Assembly: GCA_946887385.1 (NCBI GenBank)
Contig: CAMPKU010000090.1
Coordinates: 1 to 15,624 of the forward strand
Reading direction: 5' to 3'
Length of the DNA: 15,624 nt
Origin: an uncultured Gammaproteobacteria bacterium
GTDB taxonomy: Bacteria; Pseudomonadota; Gammaproteobacteria; Rariloculales; Rariloculaceae
The notes below the pieces were generated by a model that saw only the letters and a program-made list of their open reading frames with translations, did not search any database and was not told the DNA's origin. The position numbers and the translations under genes were made by a program. Below, in pieces: positions 1 through 9,821 of this stretch. Within the stretch, counting starts at the first letter, position 1; every line of letters starts with the position of its first letter.

Positions 1-41
1 CCGACGGAGTATTCACGGCTAATTCCGGAGAGCTCCATCAT
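1..41 (-). CDS. ABC transporter ATP-binding protein, MacB-like, N-terminal fragment
   Basis: Only the first codons are in the window. On the minus strand two adjacent ATG codons (41-39 and 38-36) open a frame reading MMELSGISREYSVG, which runs off the left edge. This resembles the opening beta strand of MacB/LolD-type ATPases, where an 'IEL.GISR.Y.VG' segment comes shortly before the Walker A loop. The frame starts 22 bases after the stop of the HlyD/MacA-like adaptor gene. That is the usual order for adaptor plus ABC export systems, so the two are probably co-transcribed and the product is probably the cytoplasmic ATPase of a tripartite exporter. No catalytic motif is visible, so the call rests on 14 residues and gene order. 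Confidence 0.6.
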   Translation of the reverse strand, partial: MMELSGISREYSV

Positions 42-63
42 CGGCGCTGCCGGCTCGAGGCGG

Positions 64-1191
64 CTATTCCGGCGTCACGACCGCGCCGTCGACCACGCCT
101 TCGCGATCGATGGAGCTCACGACCCGGTCGCCGGCCGAGAGGCCGCTCACGATCTCGGTGAACTCCCAGTTGGCGATGCCGGTGTCCACGGCGCGCGATG
201 CGATGGTTCCGGAAGCCTCGTCGAAGACGAACACGGTGTCGTCGGGCAGGATGACGGACGTGGGCAGACGCAGCACGTCGGCACGCTCTTCGAGCACGAC
301 CTCGACGTCGGCGCTGTAACCGGCGAGAAGCCCGGCCTTCTCCGCATCGTCGAGCTCCGCTTCGATCTCGACCGTGCGCGCCTGCCGTTCTTGGTCGAGC
401 ACGTACGGCGCCACGCGGCGCACGTGGCCCGGGAATACCAGATCGGGGAAGGCGTCGAGACTGATGCGAGCCGGCAGGCCCGCGCGCACGCGCGGCGCGT
501 CTACCTCGTCGATCGGCGCGCTGATGTACAAGCACGAGGCGTCGATGAGATCCACCGTGGGCGGCGTGGGAATGCCGACGGGCGAAGGTGTGACGAACTC
601 GCCGAGCTCGCCGTTGATCTCGGCAATCACACCGGCAAAGGGAGCATAGAGCCGCGTGCGCTCGAGACGCGCCGTGGCTACGTCGACGCGCGCGTCGGCC
701 ACGCTCGTAGCGTCTTCCGCCGCGGCGCAGGCGGCCGCTGTCGATTCGGCGCGGCCGCGCGCCTGGTCGGCCGCTTCCTCCGAAGCGAGCCGGTCGGCGC
801 GCAGCTGCACGAGGCGCTCCGCGTCGCGCGCGGCTACTTGAGCGACCACGCACACTTCGCGCGCCCGCGAGCGTGCCGCGCGCGCGTCGCGCTCTGCGAG
901 CGTGAGCTCCGCTTCGATGTCGTCGTTCCAGAGCTCGAGCAGCAGCGCGCCCGCTTCCACGCGCTCGCCGTTCTCCACGGGCAAGCTCTCGATCTGGCCG
1001 CCGGAAGCCGGAGAGAGGCCGGCCCGGCGGCACGCGTCGACGGTTCCCGCGCGCGTGTTCGTGACCGTGGCGGCCACCGGCCCGTGTTCTGCGGTGACGA
1101 ACGTTACAGTGACCGGTTCAGGGCGCGACACGAACCAAACGCCCGCGAGCACGACGATGAGAATCGCCGCGATGATGGCGATGCGCTTCAT
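64..1191 (-). CDS. HlyD/MacA-family periplasmic adaptor (membrane fusion protein)
   Basis: A 375-residue protein with one N-terminal membrane anchor (about residues 4-21, no lipobox), so it should be tethered to the inner membrane and project into the periplasm. Domain order fits membrane fusion proteins: a first lipoyl half (about 55-85), a long alpha-helical hairpin (about 88-178), a second lipoyl half (about 180-200, with 'APFAGVIAEI'), then a beta-barrel and a membrane-proximal domain to the C-terminus. Near the hairpin tip, R126, L130 and S137 have the spacing of the RLS motif that such adaptors use to dock on TolC-like outer-membrane channels. C114 and C155 lie at matching heights on the two hairpin helices. 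No strong ribosome binding site precedes the ATG. The next gene is a MacB-like ATPase, so export through an ABC pump is more likely than RND. The substrate is unknown. Confidence 0.9.
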   Translation of the reverse strand: MKRIAIIAAILIVVLAGVWFVSRPEPVTVTFVTAEHGPVAATVTNTRAGTVDACRRAGLSPASGGQIESLPVENGERVEAGALLLELWNDDIEAELTLAERDARAARSRAREVCVVAQVAARDAERLVQLRADRLASEEAADQARGRAESTAAACAAAEDATSVADARVDVATARLERTRLYAPFAGVIAEINGELGEFVTPSPVGIPTPPTVDLIDASCLYISAPIDEVDAPRVRAGLPARISLDAFPDLVFPGHVRRVAPYVLDQERQARTVEIEAELDDAEKAGLLAGYSADVEVVLEERADVLRLPTSVILPDDTVFVFDEASGTIASRAVDTGIANWEFTEIVSGLSAGDRVVSSIDREGVVDGAVVTPE

Positions 1192-1248
1192 GGCTACTCG
1201 AGCGGAGTGAAAGCGAGGATCAGTCTAACGGAACGCGGCGTGCGGCGC

Positions 1249-1785
1249 CTACCAGGCGCGGACTTCGCCGGTATCGATGTGCACGAAATTGGATTCCTGG
1301 TAATAGCCGACGCCGCCGGCCCGAAGCGCGAGGGCCGCATCGCGCAAGTCCGGCGTCTTCGCGCTCGTGAGGCGAACGTCGATCGCGCGGCCTTGGATGT
1401 GCAAGCTGTTCTCGGCAACGCCGGTCGTCACGCGACGCAGTGCGGCATTGGTGCGCGGCGAGCGATAGCCCGAGATGACCTCGAAGTTGCCGCGGCCGTC
1501 GAACGTGGTGTACAGCTCATGCAGCGTGTCGAGCAGCGCCACGTCGATGTCATGCACCTGCTCGGTGCGGAAGTCACGCAGATAGCGGTTGATTTCCGCC
1601 AGCGCATCCGGCACCAGTGCGCCGTGCTCGCGATAGGTGATGACAAGCTTCTCGCCGGTATGAATATGGTAGAACGCGAGGCGGTGCGCCGGCGGCGCGG
1701 CGGCCGCGGCGCGGCGGCCAGGCGCCAGCACGGCGACAGTGGCGCCAAGCGATCCCACCAAGAAGCGCCGTCGTCCTAGAACCAT
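1249..1785 (-). CDS. ycbK: YcbK/DUF882-family peptidase M15 (murein endopeptidase), Tat-exported
   Basis: A 178-residue exported protein of the peptidase M15 group that includes E. coli YcbK (MepK), a zinc enzyme that cuts peptidoglycan cross-links. The N-terminus has a twin-arginine type motif, R-R-R-F-L-V at residues 5-10, then a hydrophobic stretch and an Ala-rich cleavage region, so folded export by Tat is likely, as for YcbK. The metal-binding set is visible: the 'ISGYRSP' loop (104-110), H129 and D136 in an HxxxxxxD arrangement, and H169 in 'FVHIDTG'. The length matches the family. GGAGAGG precedes the ATG by 4 bases. The gene lies between trxB and the adaptor gene on the same strand, with 78- and 57-base gaps. 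A wall-remodelling role is inferred from the family. Confidence 0.9.
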   Translation of the reverse strand: MVLGRRRFLVGSLGATVAVLAPGRRAAAAAPPAHRLAFYHIHTGEKLVITYREHGALVPDALAEINRYLRDFRTEQVHDIDVALLDTLHELYTTFDGRGNFEVISGYRSPRTNAALRRVTTGVAENSLHIQGRAIDVRLTSAKTPDLRDAALALRAGGVGYYQESNFVHIDTGEVRAW

Positions 1786-1851
1786 CGAGCCTCTCCGAAG
1801 CGTTGCAGAATGATCGGCCAGCGGGCGTGCGCAAGCCCGGTACCCGTTCTC

Positions 1852-5166
<3,315 letters not shown>

Positions 5167-5176
5167 AAGGAACGCC

Positions 5177-6571
5177 GTGAGCGACAGGGCCGATTCGACC
5201 ACCGATTTGAGCGCGCTCGATCTGAAGCGCGTGTTCCACCCGAACACGAACCTTGCGGCGCTGCACCGCGGCAGTCCCCTCGTGCTCGTGCGCGGCAGGG
5301 GCGTGCACGTGTGGGACGACCACGGTAAGCAATACATCGAAGCGATGGCCGGCCTGTGGTGCGCCACGCTCGGTTACGGCGACGATGAGCTCGCGCGCAC
5401 CGCGTACGATCAGATCAAGAAGCTCGCGTTCTCGCACCTGTTCACAGGCAAGAGCCACGAGCCCGGCATTCTGCTCGCCGACAAGCTCGTCCGCATGGCG
5501 CCGTTCGCGGCGTCGCGCGTGTTCTTCGGCAACTCGGGCTCGGACGCCAACGACACGCAGATCAAGCTCGTCTGGTATTACAACAATGCCACCGGCAAGC
5601 CGAAGAAAAAGAAAATCATCGCGCGTACGAAGGCCTACCACGGCACGACGCTGGCCACGGCGGGGCTCACGGGGCTGCCGTCGTTTCACAAGCTGTTCGA
5701 CGCACCGCTGCCGCCGTTTCTGCACACGGACGCGCCGTACCTCTATCGCGGCGCCGAGCCCGGCGAGAGCGAGGACGACTACGCGGCGCGTCTCGCGGCC
5801 AATCTGGACGCGCTGATTCAGCGCGAGGGGCCGGACACGGTGGCGGCGTTCATCGCCGAGCCGCTGATGGGCGTGGGCGGGGTGTTGCTGCCGCCGCGCG
5901 GCTACTTCCCTTTAGTTCAAGCGGTGCTCGCGAAGCACGACGTTTTGCTGATCGACGACGAGGTGATCACGGGCTTCGGCCGCACGGGGGCGCTGTGGGG
6001 CGCGCAAGCGTTCGAGATGCAGCCGCACACGCTTTCGGCCGCGAAGGCGCTGTCGGCGGCGTACATGCCGATCAGCGCGGTGATCGTGCCCGAGTTCCTC
6101 TACGAGCCGATGATCGGCGCCAGCGGCGAGGTGGGGCTGTTCGGGCACGGCTTCACGTACTCGGGGCACCCGGTGGCGGCCGCAGTCGCGCTGCGCGCGC
6201 TCGAGATTTACGAGGAGCGCGGGCTCTACGAGCACGTGCGGCGCATCGCACCCCAGTTTCAGGCGCGGCTCGCGGGGCTGGCCGCGCATCCGCTCGTGGG
6301 CGACACGCGCGGCATCGGTCTCGTCGGCGGCTGCGAGCTCGTGCGGAACAAGGCGACGAAAGAGGCGTTCGACGCGCAGCTCGCCGTCGGCGCCAAGGCC
6401 ATGCAGCTGTGCCAGGAACAGGGGCTCATCGTGCGCGCGGTCGGCGACGTCGTGGTGCTGTGCCCGCCGTTCATCGTCACGCCGAACGACGTCGACGAGA
6501 TCTTCACGAAGCTGCGGCGCGGCCTCGACGACACGCTCGCGTGGGCGCAGCGCGAGCGCCTGCTCGCATGA
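5177..6571 (+). CDS. Class III PLP-dependent aminotransferase (omega-transaminase type)
   Basis: A 464-residue cytoplasmic enzyme of aminotransferase class III. Visible features are 'EAMAGLWCATLGYG' (55-68), the phosphate-binding 'GNSGSDAND' loop (118-126), 'AYHGTT' for ring stacking, 'IAEPLMGVGG', the PLP pyridine-nitrogen aspartate D261 in 'DEVITGFGRTG', and the Schiff-base lysine K290 in 'SAAKALSAAYMP'. Length and motifs fit the group covering omega-amino acid:pyruvate and putrescine- or aryl-amine transaminases; 'aspartate aminotransferase family' is the usual generic label. The substrate cannot be read from sequence. The GTG start is set by AGAAGGA five bases upstream. It lies 10 bases after the patatin gene and its TGA overlaps the ATG of the next gene, so the three are probably co-translated. 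The link to a surface lipase is unexplained. Confidence 0.93.
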   Translation: MSDRADSTTDLSALDLKRVFHPNTNLAALHRGSPLVLVRGRGVHVWDDHGKQYIEAMAGLWCATLGYGDDELARTAYDQIKKLAFSHLFTGKSHEPGILLADKLVRMAPFAASRVFFGNSGSDANDTQIKLVWYYNNATGKPKKKKIIARTKAYHGTTLATAGLTGLPSFHKLFDAPLPPFLHTDAPYLYRGAEPGESEDDYAARLAANLDALIQREGPDTVAAFIAEPLMGVGGVLLPPRGYFPLVQAVLAKHDVLLIDDEVITGFGRTGALWGAQAFEMQPHTLSAAKALSAAYMPISAVIVPEFLYEPMIGASGEVGLFGHGFTYSGHPVAAAVALRALEIYEERGLYEHVRRIAPQFQARLAGLAAHPLVGDTRGIGLVGGCELVRNKATKEAFDAQLAVGAKAMQLCQEQGLIVRAVGDVVVLCPPFIVTPNDVDEIFTKLRRGLDDTLAWAQRERLLA

Positions 6572-6978
6572 ACGGCTCGCGCCTCACGCTGCTCGCCGCG
6601 CTCGTCGCGAATGGGTTGGGCTGGGTGTTGCCGGTGGTCTACGACGATCGCGGCTGGCGAGCGTTCCGCGCCGCACTGAGCCCGTTGTGGCCGTATGAGG
6701 GATTCAGGATCGAGCCCGGCCTGTTACTGGTGTTGAGCGTTGCGAGCGCGCTCACGAACCTGCTGTTCATCGTGCTGGCCATCGTGCTCGTGGTTCGCGA
6801 GGGCCGAGCGCGCACCGTTCTCTGGGCCGCCGCGGGCGCCACGCTGCTGAACCTGCATTGGCCGATCTCGATGGGCGACGAGCGGCGCCTGCTCGAGGCG
6901 GGGTACTTCGTCTGGGTGTGCTCGTTCGTGCTGCTCGCGTTGGCCGCGTTCCTCACGCTGCGCACGAGCCGGCGTTAG
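6568..6978 (+). CDS. Small four-helix integral membrane protein, function unknown
   Basis: I do not recognise this 136-residue protein. It has four hydrophobic stretches (about 5-24, 50-77, 82-100 and 111-132) separated by short charged loops and ends in 'LRTSRR', so it should be an inner-membrane protein. Its ATG overlaps the TGA of the aminotransferase in an ATGA arrangement, which fixes the start and indicates translational coupling. There is no sign of an enzyme motif. It could be a small transporter-like or stress membrane protein, but nothing visible supports a specific role. Confidence 0.8.
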   Translation: MNGSRLTLLAALVANGLGWVLPVVYDDRGWRAFRAALSPLWPYEGFRIEPGLLLVLSVASALTNLLFIVLAIVLVVREGRARTVLWAAAGATLLNLHWPISMGDERRLLEAGYFVWVCSFVLLALAAFLTLRTSRR

Positions 6979-7031
6979 GTCAAATCCGTTCGCCTGTGGG
7001 ACGGCTGCGGCGGTCGTGGTCACAGTCTCGA

Positions 7032-7060
7032 TTGACGCTCTCGTGATTTCATGGTGATAT
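7032..7060 (+). promoter_or_regulatory. Candidate promoter of the SPFH/Arc operon
   Basis: TTGACG (7032-7037) matches five of six -35 bases. After a 17-base spacer comes TGATAT (7055-7060), a poor -10 hexamer (three of six), but it is preceded by TGG, an extended -10 arrangement. The -10 lies inside the palindrome described at 7043-7074, so a protein bound there would block RNA polymerase. The leader to the ATG at 7094 would be about 27 bases. Confidence 0.4.
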
Positions 7061-7074
7061 CACTTCCATATCAA
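7043..7074. repeat. Palindrome with phased half-sites, candidate operator
   Basis: A perfect 10-base palindrome GTGATATCAC (7054-7063) is flanked symmetrically by a TGAT half-site on the left (7044-7047) and an ATCA half-site on the right (7070-7073). As direct repeats, GTGAT occurs at 7043 and 7054, and ATATCA at 7057 and 7068. Both have an 11-base period, about one helical turn. Such an array suits cooperative dimers of a ribbon-helix-helix protein, and one is encoded at the end of the operon. The symmetry is seen directly; its function as an operator is inferred. Confidence 0.5.
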
Positions 7075-7093
7075 CCAAGAACGGGAGAACCCC

Positions 7094-8092
7094 ATGCGTG
7101 CAAATCGATCAGCCGCTACGACGGAGCATGAACGTCGCGTGTGGAACGGCTGGCTCGCGCTGTTCTTCGTCGTACTGTGGTTCGTCGCCGCGGTCGCGCT
7201 GTTCCTTTCGGTGTTCGGTTTGTCCGAGGAGCAGGGAGTGCCGCGAGTCTTTGGCACGTTCGCCATGCTCGGCTTCGGCGTGTTCTTGTGCTTCGGCTTT
7301 TTCACGCTCCAGCCGAACGAGGCGCGCGTGCTGATCCTGTTCGGCTCTTACAAGGGCACGGTCCGCTACAGCGGCTTCCATTGGGCGAATCCGCTGTATG
7401 CGCGCAATCGCGGCACCGTGGCGATGCCGGCTTCGGCGGCGCCGCCGTCCATGAAGCGCAGCGTGGCGGGGGCCGCGAGCGGCGTGGTCTACCGGCCGCT
7501 GAAAGCGAAGATCTCGCTGCGCGTGCACAACTTCAACAGCGAGACGCTCAAGGTCAACGACAAGCGCGGCAATCCCGTCGAGATCGCCGCCGTGGTGGTC
7601 TGGCGCGTGGAGGACACGGCGCAGGCCGCCTTCGACGTCGAGGACTACGAAAGCTACTTGCAGGTGCAGAGCGAGGCTGCGATCCGCGGCATCGCGAGCG
7701 ACTACGCCTACGACCATGGGGAGGAGCACGAGCTGACGCTGCGCGGCGGCGGCGACGAGGTGGCGCTCGCGCTGAAGAAGGAGCTCCAGGCGCGGTTGGA
7801 CACGGCCGGCGTCGTCGTCGAGGAAGCGCGGCTCACGCACCTCGCGTACGCGCCCGAGATCGCGCCGGCCATGTTGCGGCGTCAGCAGGCCGAGGCCGTC
7901 ATTGCGGCGCGCGAGAAGATCGTGCTCGGCGCCGTGAGCATGGTGGAGATGGCGCTCCAGGAGCTCGCGCGCAAAGACGTCGTAAAGCTCGACGAGGAGC
8001 GCAAGGCCGCGATGGTCAGCAATCTGCTCGTCGTGCTCTGCGGCACCGAGGAAGCTTCGCCCGTCATCAACACCGGCACGCTCTATACGTGA
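7094..8092 (+). CDS. SPFH (band 7/prohibitin-homology) domain membrane protein
   Basis: A 332-residue protein with two N-terminal membrane segments (about 18-42 and 50-71). They are followed by an SPFH domain beginning at '[17 protein letters not shown]' (about 72) and running to about residue 275, including '[21 protein letters not shown]'. The C-terminal part is helical and rich in Ala, Glu and Arg, as in the oligomer-forming region of stomatins and flotillins. Family members scaffold membrane microdomains and proteases. No NfeD partner is adjacent. The ATG has GGGAG six bases upstream. A tiny Arc-like gene starts after its TGA in the same reading frame. The operon has its own candidate promoter and palindromic operator. 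The two-membrane-segment form differs from single-anchor HflK/HflC and slipins. The specific role is unknown. Confidence 0.92.
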   Translation: MRANRSAATTEHERRVWNGWLALFFVVLWFVAAVALFLSVFGLSEEQGVPRVFGTFAMLGFGVFLCFGFFTLQPNEARVLILFGSYKGTVRYSGFHWANPLYARNRGTVAMPASAAPPSMKRSVAGAASGVVYRPLKAKISLRVHNFNSETLKVNDKRGNPVEIAAVVVWRVEDTAQAAFDVEDYESYLQVQSEAAIRGIASDYAYDHGEEHELTLRGGGDEVALALKKELQARLDTAGVVVEEARLTHLAYAPEIAPAMLRRQQAEAVIAAREKIVLGAVSMVEMALQELARKDVVKLDEERKAAMVSNLLVVLCGTEEASPVINTGTLYT

Positions 8093-8095
8093 GTC

Positions 8096-8263
8096 GTGGC
8101 GGAAGAGCGTAAGTCGTTCCTGCTGCGTTTGCCGCCCGAGCTCTGGAAGGAGCTCGAGAAATGGGCGGCGGACGAGCTGCGCAGCGTGAACGGCCAGATC
8201 GAGTACGTCTTGCGTCAAGCAGTGGCGAAACGCCGCGCCGAGCCGCCGCCCGACCAGGAGTAA
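8096..8263 (+). CDS. Arc-like ribbon-helix-helix DNA-binding protein, 55 residues
   Basis: A very short gene that starts at GTG, one codon after the SPFH stop and in the same frame. The product [20 protein letters not shown]... has the ribbon-helix-helix layout: a beta strand 'KSFLLRLP' (6-13) for the DNA major groove, helix A (about 15-29), and helix B opening with '[14 protein letters not shown]' (30-43), close to the Arc/MetJ/CopG 'S.N.EI...L' signature. The tail is short and proline-rich. Its size, coding bias and clear domain support a real gene. No ribosome binding site is visible, so it is probably translated by coupling to the SPFH gene. It probably acts as a dimer on DNA, perhaps on the palindrome at 7043-7074 to control its own operon. 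That target is an inference. Confidence 0.85.
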   Translation: MAEERKSFLLRLPPELWKELEKWAADELRSVNGQIEYVLRQAVAKRRAEPPPDQE

Positions 8264-8270
8264 GATGGCG

Positions 8271-8297
8271 CCGCGCGCCAGGCTGTTCGGTGCGCGG
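8271..8297 (+). terminator. GC-rich hairpin after the SPFH/Arc operon
   Basis: CCGCGCGCC (8271-8279) pairs with GGTGCGCGG (8289-8297) across a nine-base loop, giving a nine-pair stem with one G-U wobble, eight bases after the Arc-like stop. The downstream bases (AAGAGTTT) lack a real T tract, so it may be a weak or Rho-assisted terminator, or an attenuator before the secreted-protein gene. Confidence 0.4.
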
Positions 8298-8330
8298 AAG
8301 AGTTTCGGAACCAACAACCGAGGTGACGCC

Positions 8331-8819
8331 ATGAATCCGGTCAAGAGTCTTTGTGTGCTGTTGCTCGCATTCGGGGTTTTGCAGCCGTTCGGCTCCGCGC
8401 AGGCGCAAGACGCGTTCGTCGGTAGCTGGGTGCTCGATGCGGCGAGCTCCACCGCGCCCGGCGGCCTCGTGCCGACCTCCGGCTCGCTGGAAATTTCGGC
8501 TGCCGGCGACGGCAAGTTCAAGTCCGTGAGTGAGGCCAACATGGGCGGCACCGGCGGCCGCAGCGAGATCACGTTCGCAATCGACGGCAAGGACTATCCC
8601 GCCACCGCCACGCCGGCGCCGCCCGGTGGGACGACGATCACGCAGGCCACCGAGCGAGTCAGCGATACCGCTTACAAGATCTCCGTGAAGCTGAACGGCC
8701 AGCTCATCGCGACGGCGATGAACGAGCTTTCCGGCGATCGCAACACGCTGACGCAAACGACCACGGGCGTCGGCCAGTTCGCGACGCTGTCGAGCACCAT
8801 GGTGTTCCGGCGCAAGTAG
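8331..8819 (+). CDS. Small secreted (periplasmic) protein, function unknown
   Basis: A 162-residue protein with a clear Sec signal peptide: Lys at 5, hydrophobic core 7-20, and a likely cleavage after A25 in 'SAQA|QDAF'. The mature part begins 'FVGSWVLDAASS', followed by alternating polar and hydrophobic strands and ending 'STMVFRRK'. This is consistent with a small lipocalin-like or other beta-barrel fold of the kind found in unnamed secreted proteins opening with 'GtW.ld...S'. The mature chain has no cysteine or catalytic motif. The ATG at 8331 was chosen over an in-frame ATG at 8265 because AGGTG lies five bases upstream and the signal peptide starts there. It is separated from the upstream operon by a hairpin and converges on the VOC gene with a 20-base gap. 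Confidence 0.8.
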   Translation: MNPVKSLCVLLLAFGVLQPFGSAQAQDAFVGSWVLDAASSTAPGGLVPTSGSLEISAAGDGKFKSVSEANMGGTGGRSEITFAIDGKDYPATATPAPPGGTTITQATERVSDTAYKISVKLNGQLIATAMNELSGDRNTLTQTTTGVGQFATLSSTMVFRRK

Positions 8820-8839
8820 CGCCGGCCGGTGCGCCGCGG

Positions 8840-9697
8840 TCAGAGATCGCGTAAGCCCTCGGTGAGCTCGATGTAGGTGCCCCAGGGGTCGGTCAGGAAC
8901 GCCAGGCCGAACCCCGAGGGCAGCGTGCCGTACGGCCGATCGAAGCGGATGCCCTTTGCCTCGAGCTCTTTGCAGAAGGCCTCGAGGTTCGTGACCTCGA
9001 AGCCGATGTGGTCGAGCATGCGGCCGCGCGTCGCTGCTTGTGCCGCGTCGACGCCGGAGATGTTGATGTTGATGCCGGGTAAGTCGACGGCGTCGTAGCG
9101 CCAGCGCATGCCGCGCACGCCGCCGAAGTGCGTTGCGTACCAGTCTTTGGCCGCGGCCACCTGGTCCGCCGGTACGTTGAGATGGATGTGATGCGCGATG
9201 ATCGGCACCTCGAGCTTGCGGTTGTGCCGCTCGGCCGCCGCGTCGCGGCCGCCGCCGTCGATCGTGAAGCCGAGGTTGGTGGCGAGCTCGTCGTCGAAGA
9301 GCTCGATGCGCTCGCCCTCGGGCGTGTGCACGGAGGCGACGCCCGGGTACTGCTCGAGGTACTCCACGTCGAAGCCCGCCTTTTCGATGTCGGCCAGGGA
9401 CTTGACCCGAAACGCCACGTGATTGACCACGGAGCCTTGCGTGCCGCCGCTCGGCTCGCCTTGGCGCAGCAGCACCACGACGTCGGGAAACACGATGCCC
9501 TCGGTGGTGCCGTTGAAGAGCACGGAGCGGCCGCCGAGCGCGACCCAGAACGCCTTGTTCGCGGCCACGTCGCGCACCACGTAGTGCAAGTGCCCCATGG
9601 CCACTCCGGCCGCGTTCGGCGCTGAGAGCTCCGCACGAGCGAGGCTCGCCGCGAAAATGGCCACTGCGACGACGACGAGCTTGAGAGCGTGCTGCAT
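8840..9697 (-). CDS. Exported two-domain VOC (glyoxalase/dioxygenase fold) protein
   Basis: A 285-residue protein with a Sec signal peptide (about 1-22, cleavage near 'ARA|EL') followed by two vicinal-oxygen-chelate modules. Module one (about 34-135) has candidate metal ligands H36, H93 and E132. Module two (about 168-280) has H170, H230 and E277, within 'HHIHLNV', 'DHIGFEV' and 'YIELTEG'. Both modules keep the full His-His-Glu set. VOC enzymes include glyoxalases, extradiol dioxygenases and resistance proteins. Secretion to the periplasm is uncommon for them, and the reaction here cannot be read from sequence. AAGGGG lies six bases before the ATG. The gene is divergent from the trans-sulfuration pair, with about 124 bases between, and convergent with the small secreted protein. 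Confidence 0.88.
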   Translation of the reverse strand: MQHALKLVVVAVAIFAASLARAELSAPNAAGVAMGHLHYVVRDVAANKAFWVALGGRSVLFNGTTEGIVFPDVVVLLRQGEPSGGTQGSVVNHVAFRVKSLADIEKAGFDVEYLEQYPGVASVHTPEGERIELFDDELATNLGFTIDGGGRDAAAERHNRKLEVPIIAHHIHLNVPADQVAAAKDWYATHFGGVRGMRWRYDAVDLPGININISGVDAAQAATRGRMLDHIGFEVTNLEAFCKELEAKGIRFDRPYGTLPSGFGLAFLTDPWGTYIELTEGLRDL

Positions 9698-9774
9698 GGC
9701 GGCCCCTTGAAATGTGCGCTGTGGGCATTCTACTCGCGCGGCCGCGCGCCATGCCCCCTGCGCAGGCTTTCCGG

Positions 9775-9780
9775 TATCAT
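9775..9780 (+). promoter_or_regulatory. Possible -10 element for the trans-sulfuration gene pair
   Basis: TATCAT matches five of six -10 bases and sits about 42 bases before the ATG at 9822, in the divergent gap with the VOC gene (9698-9821). I find no convincing -35 at 16-18 bases, so it is weak or needs an activator. The AT-rich ATTAAATTAA just downstream is notable against the GC-rich background and would lie at the start of the leader. Confidence 0.3.
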
Positions 9781-9821
9781 CCCCGCCTCATTAAATTAAG
9801 TGTGCTATCCGGAGCGAGCCG

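Noticed and set aside
391..1779. Plus-strand open frame opposite the adaptor and ycbK-type genes
   Set aside because: Antisense composition with no domain. Both minus-strand genes are well supported.
6990..7026. Terminator-like CTGTG...CACAG after the membrane-protein gene
   Set aside because: Only five pairs with a very long loop and no T tract.
7109..8590. Long minus-strand open frame opposite the SPFH, Arc-like and secreted-protein genes
   Set aside because: The translation is Arg/His/Ala-rich low-complexity sequence without domains. It is a by-product of GC-rich third positions in the real genes on the plus strand.
8820..8839. Hairpin in the 20-base convergent gap between the secreted protein and VOC genes
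   Set aside because: GCGCCGGCCGGTGCGC pairs only four bases before mismatches, and no T tract follows.
8067..9752. Long minus-strand frame overlapping the VOC gene
   Set aside because: It is out of register with the VOC frame, which has a signal peptide and metal ligands. The long frame is Arg-rich without motifs.
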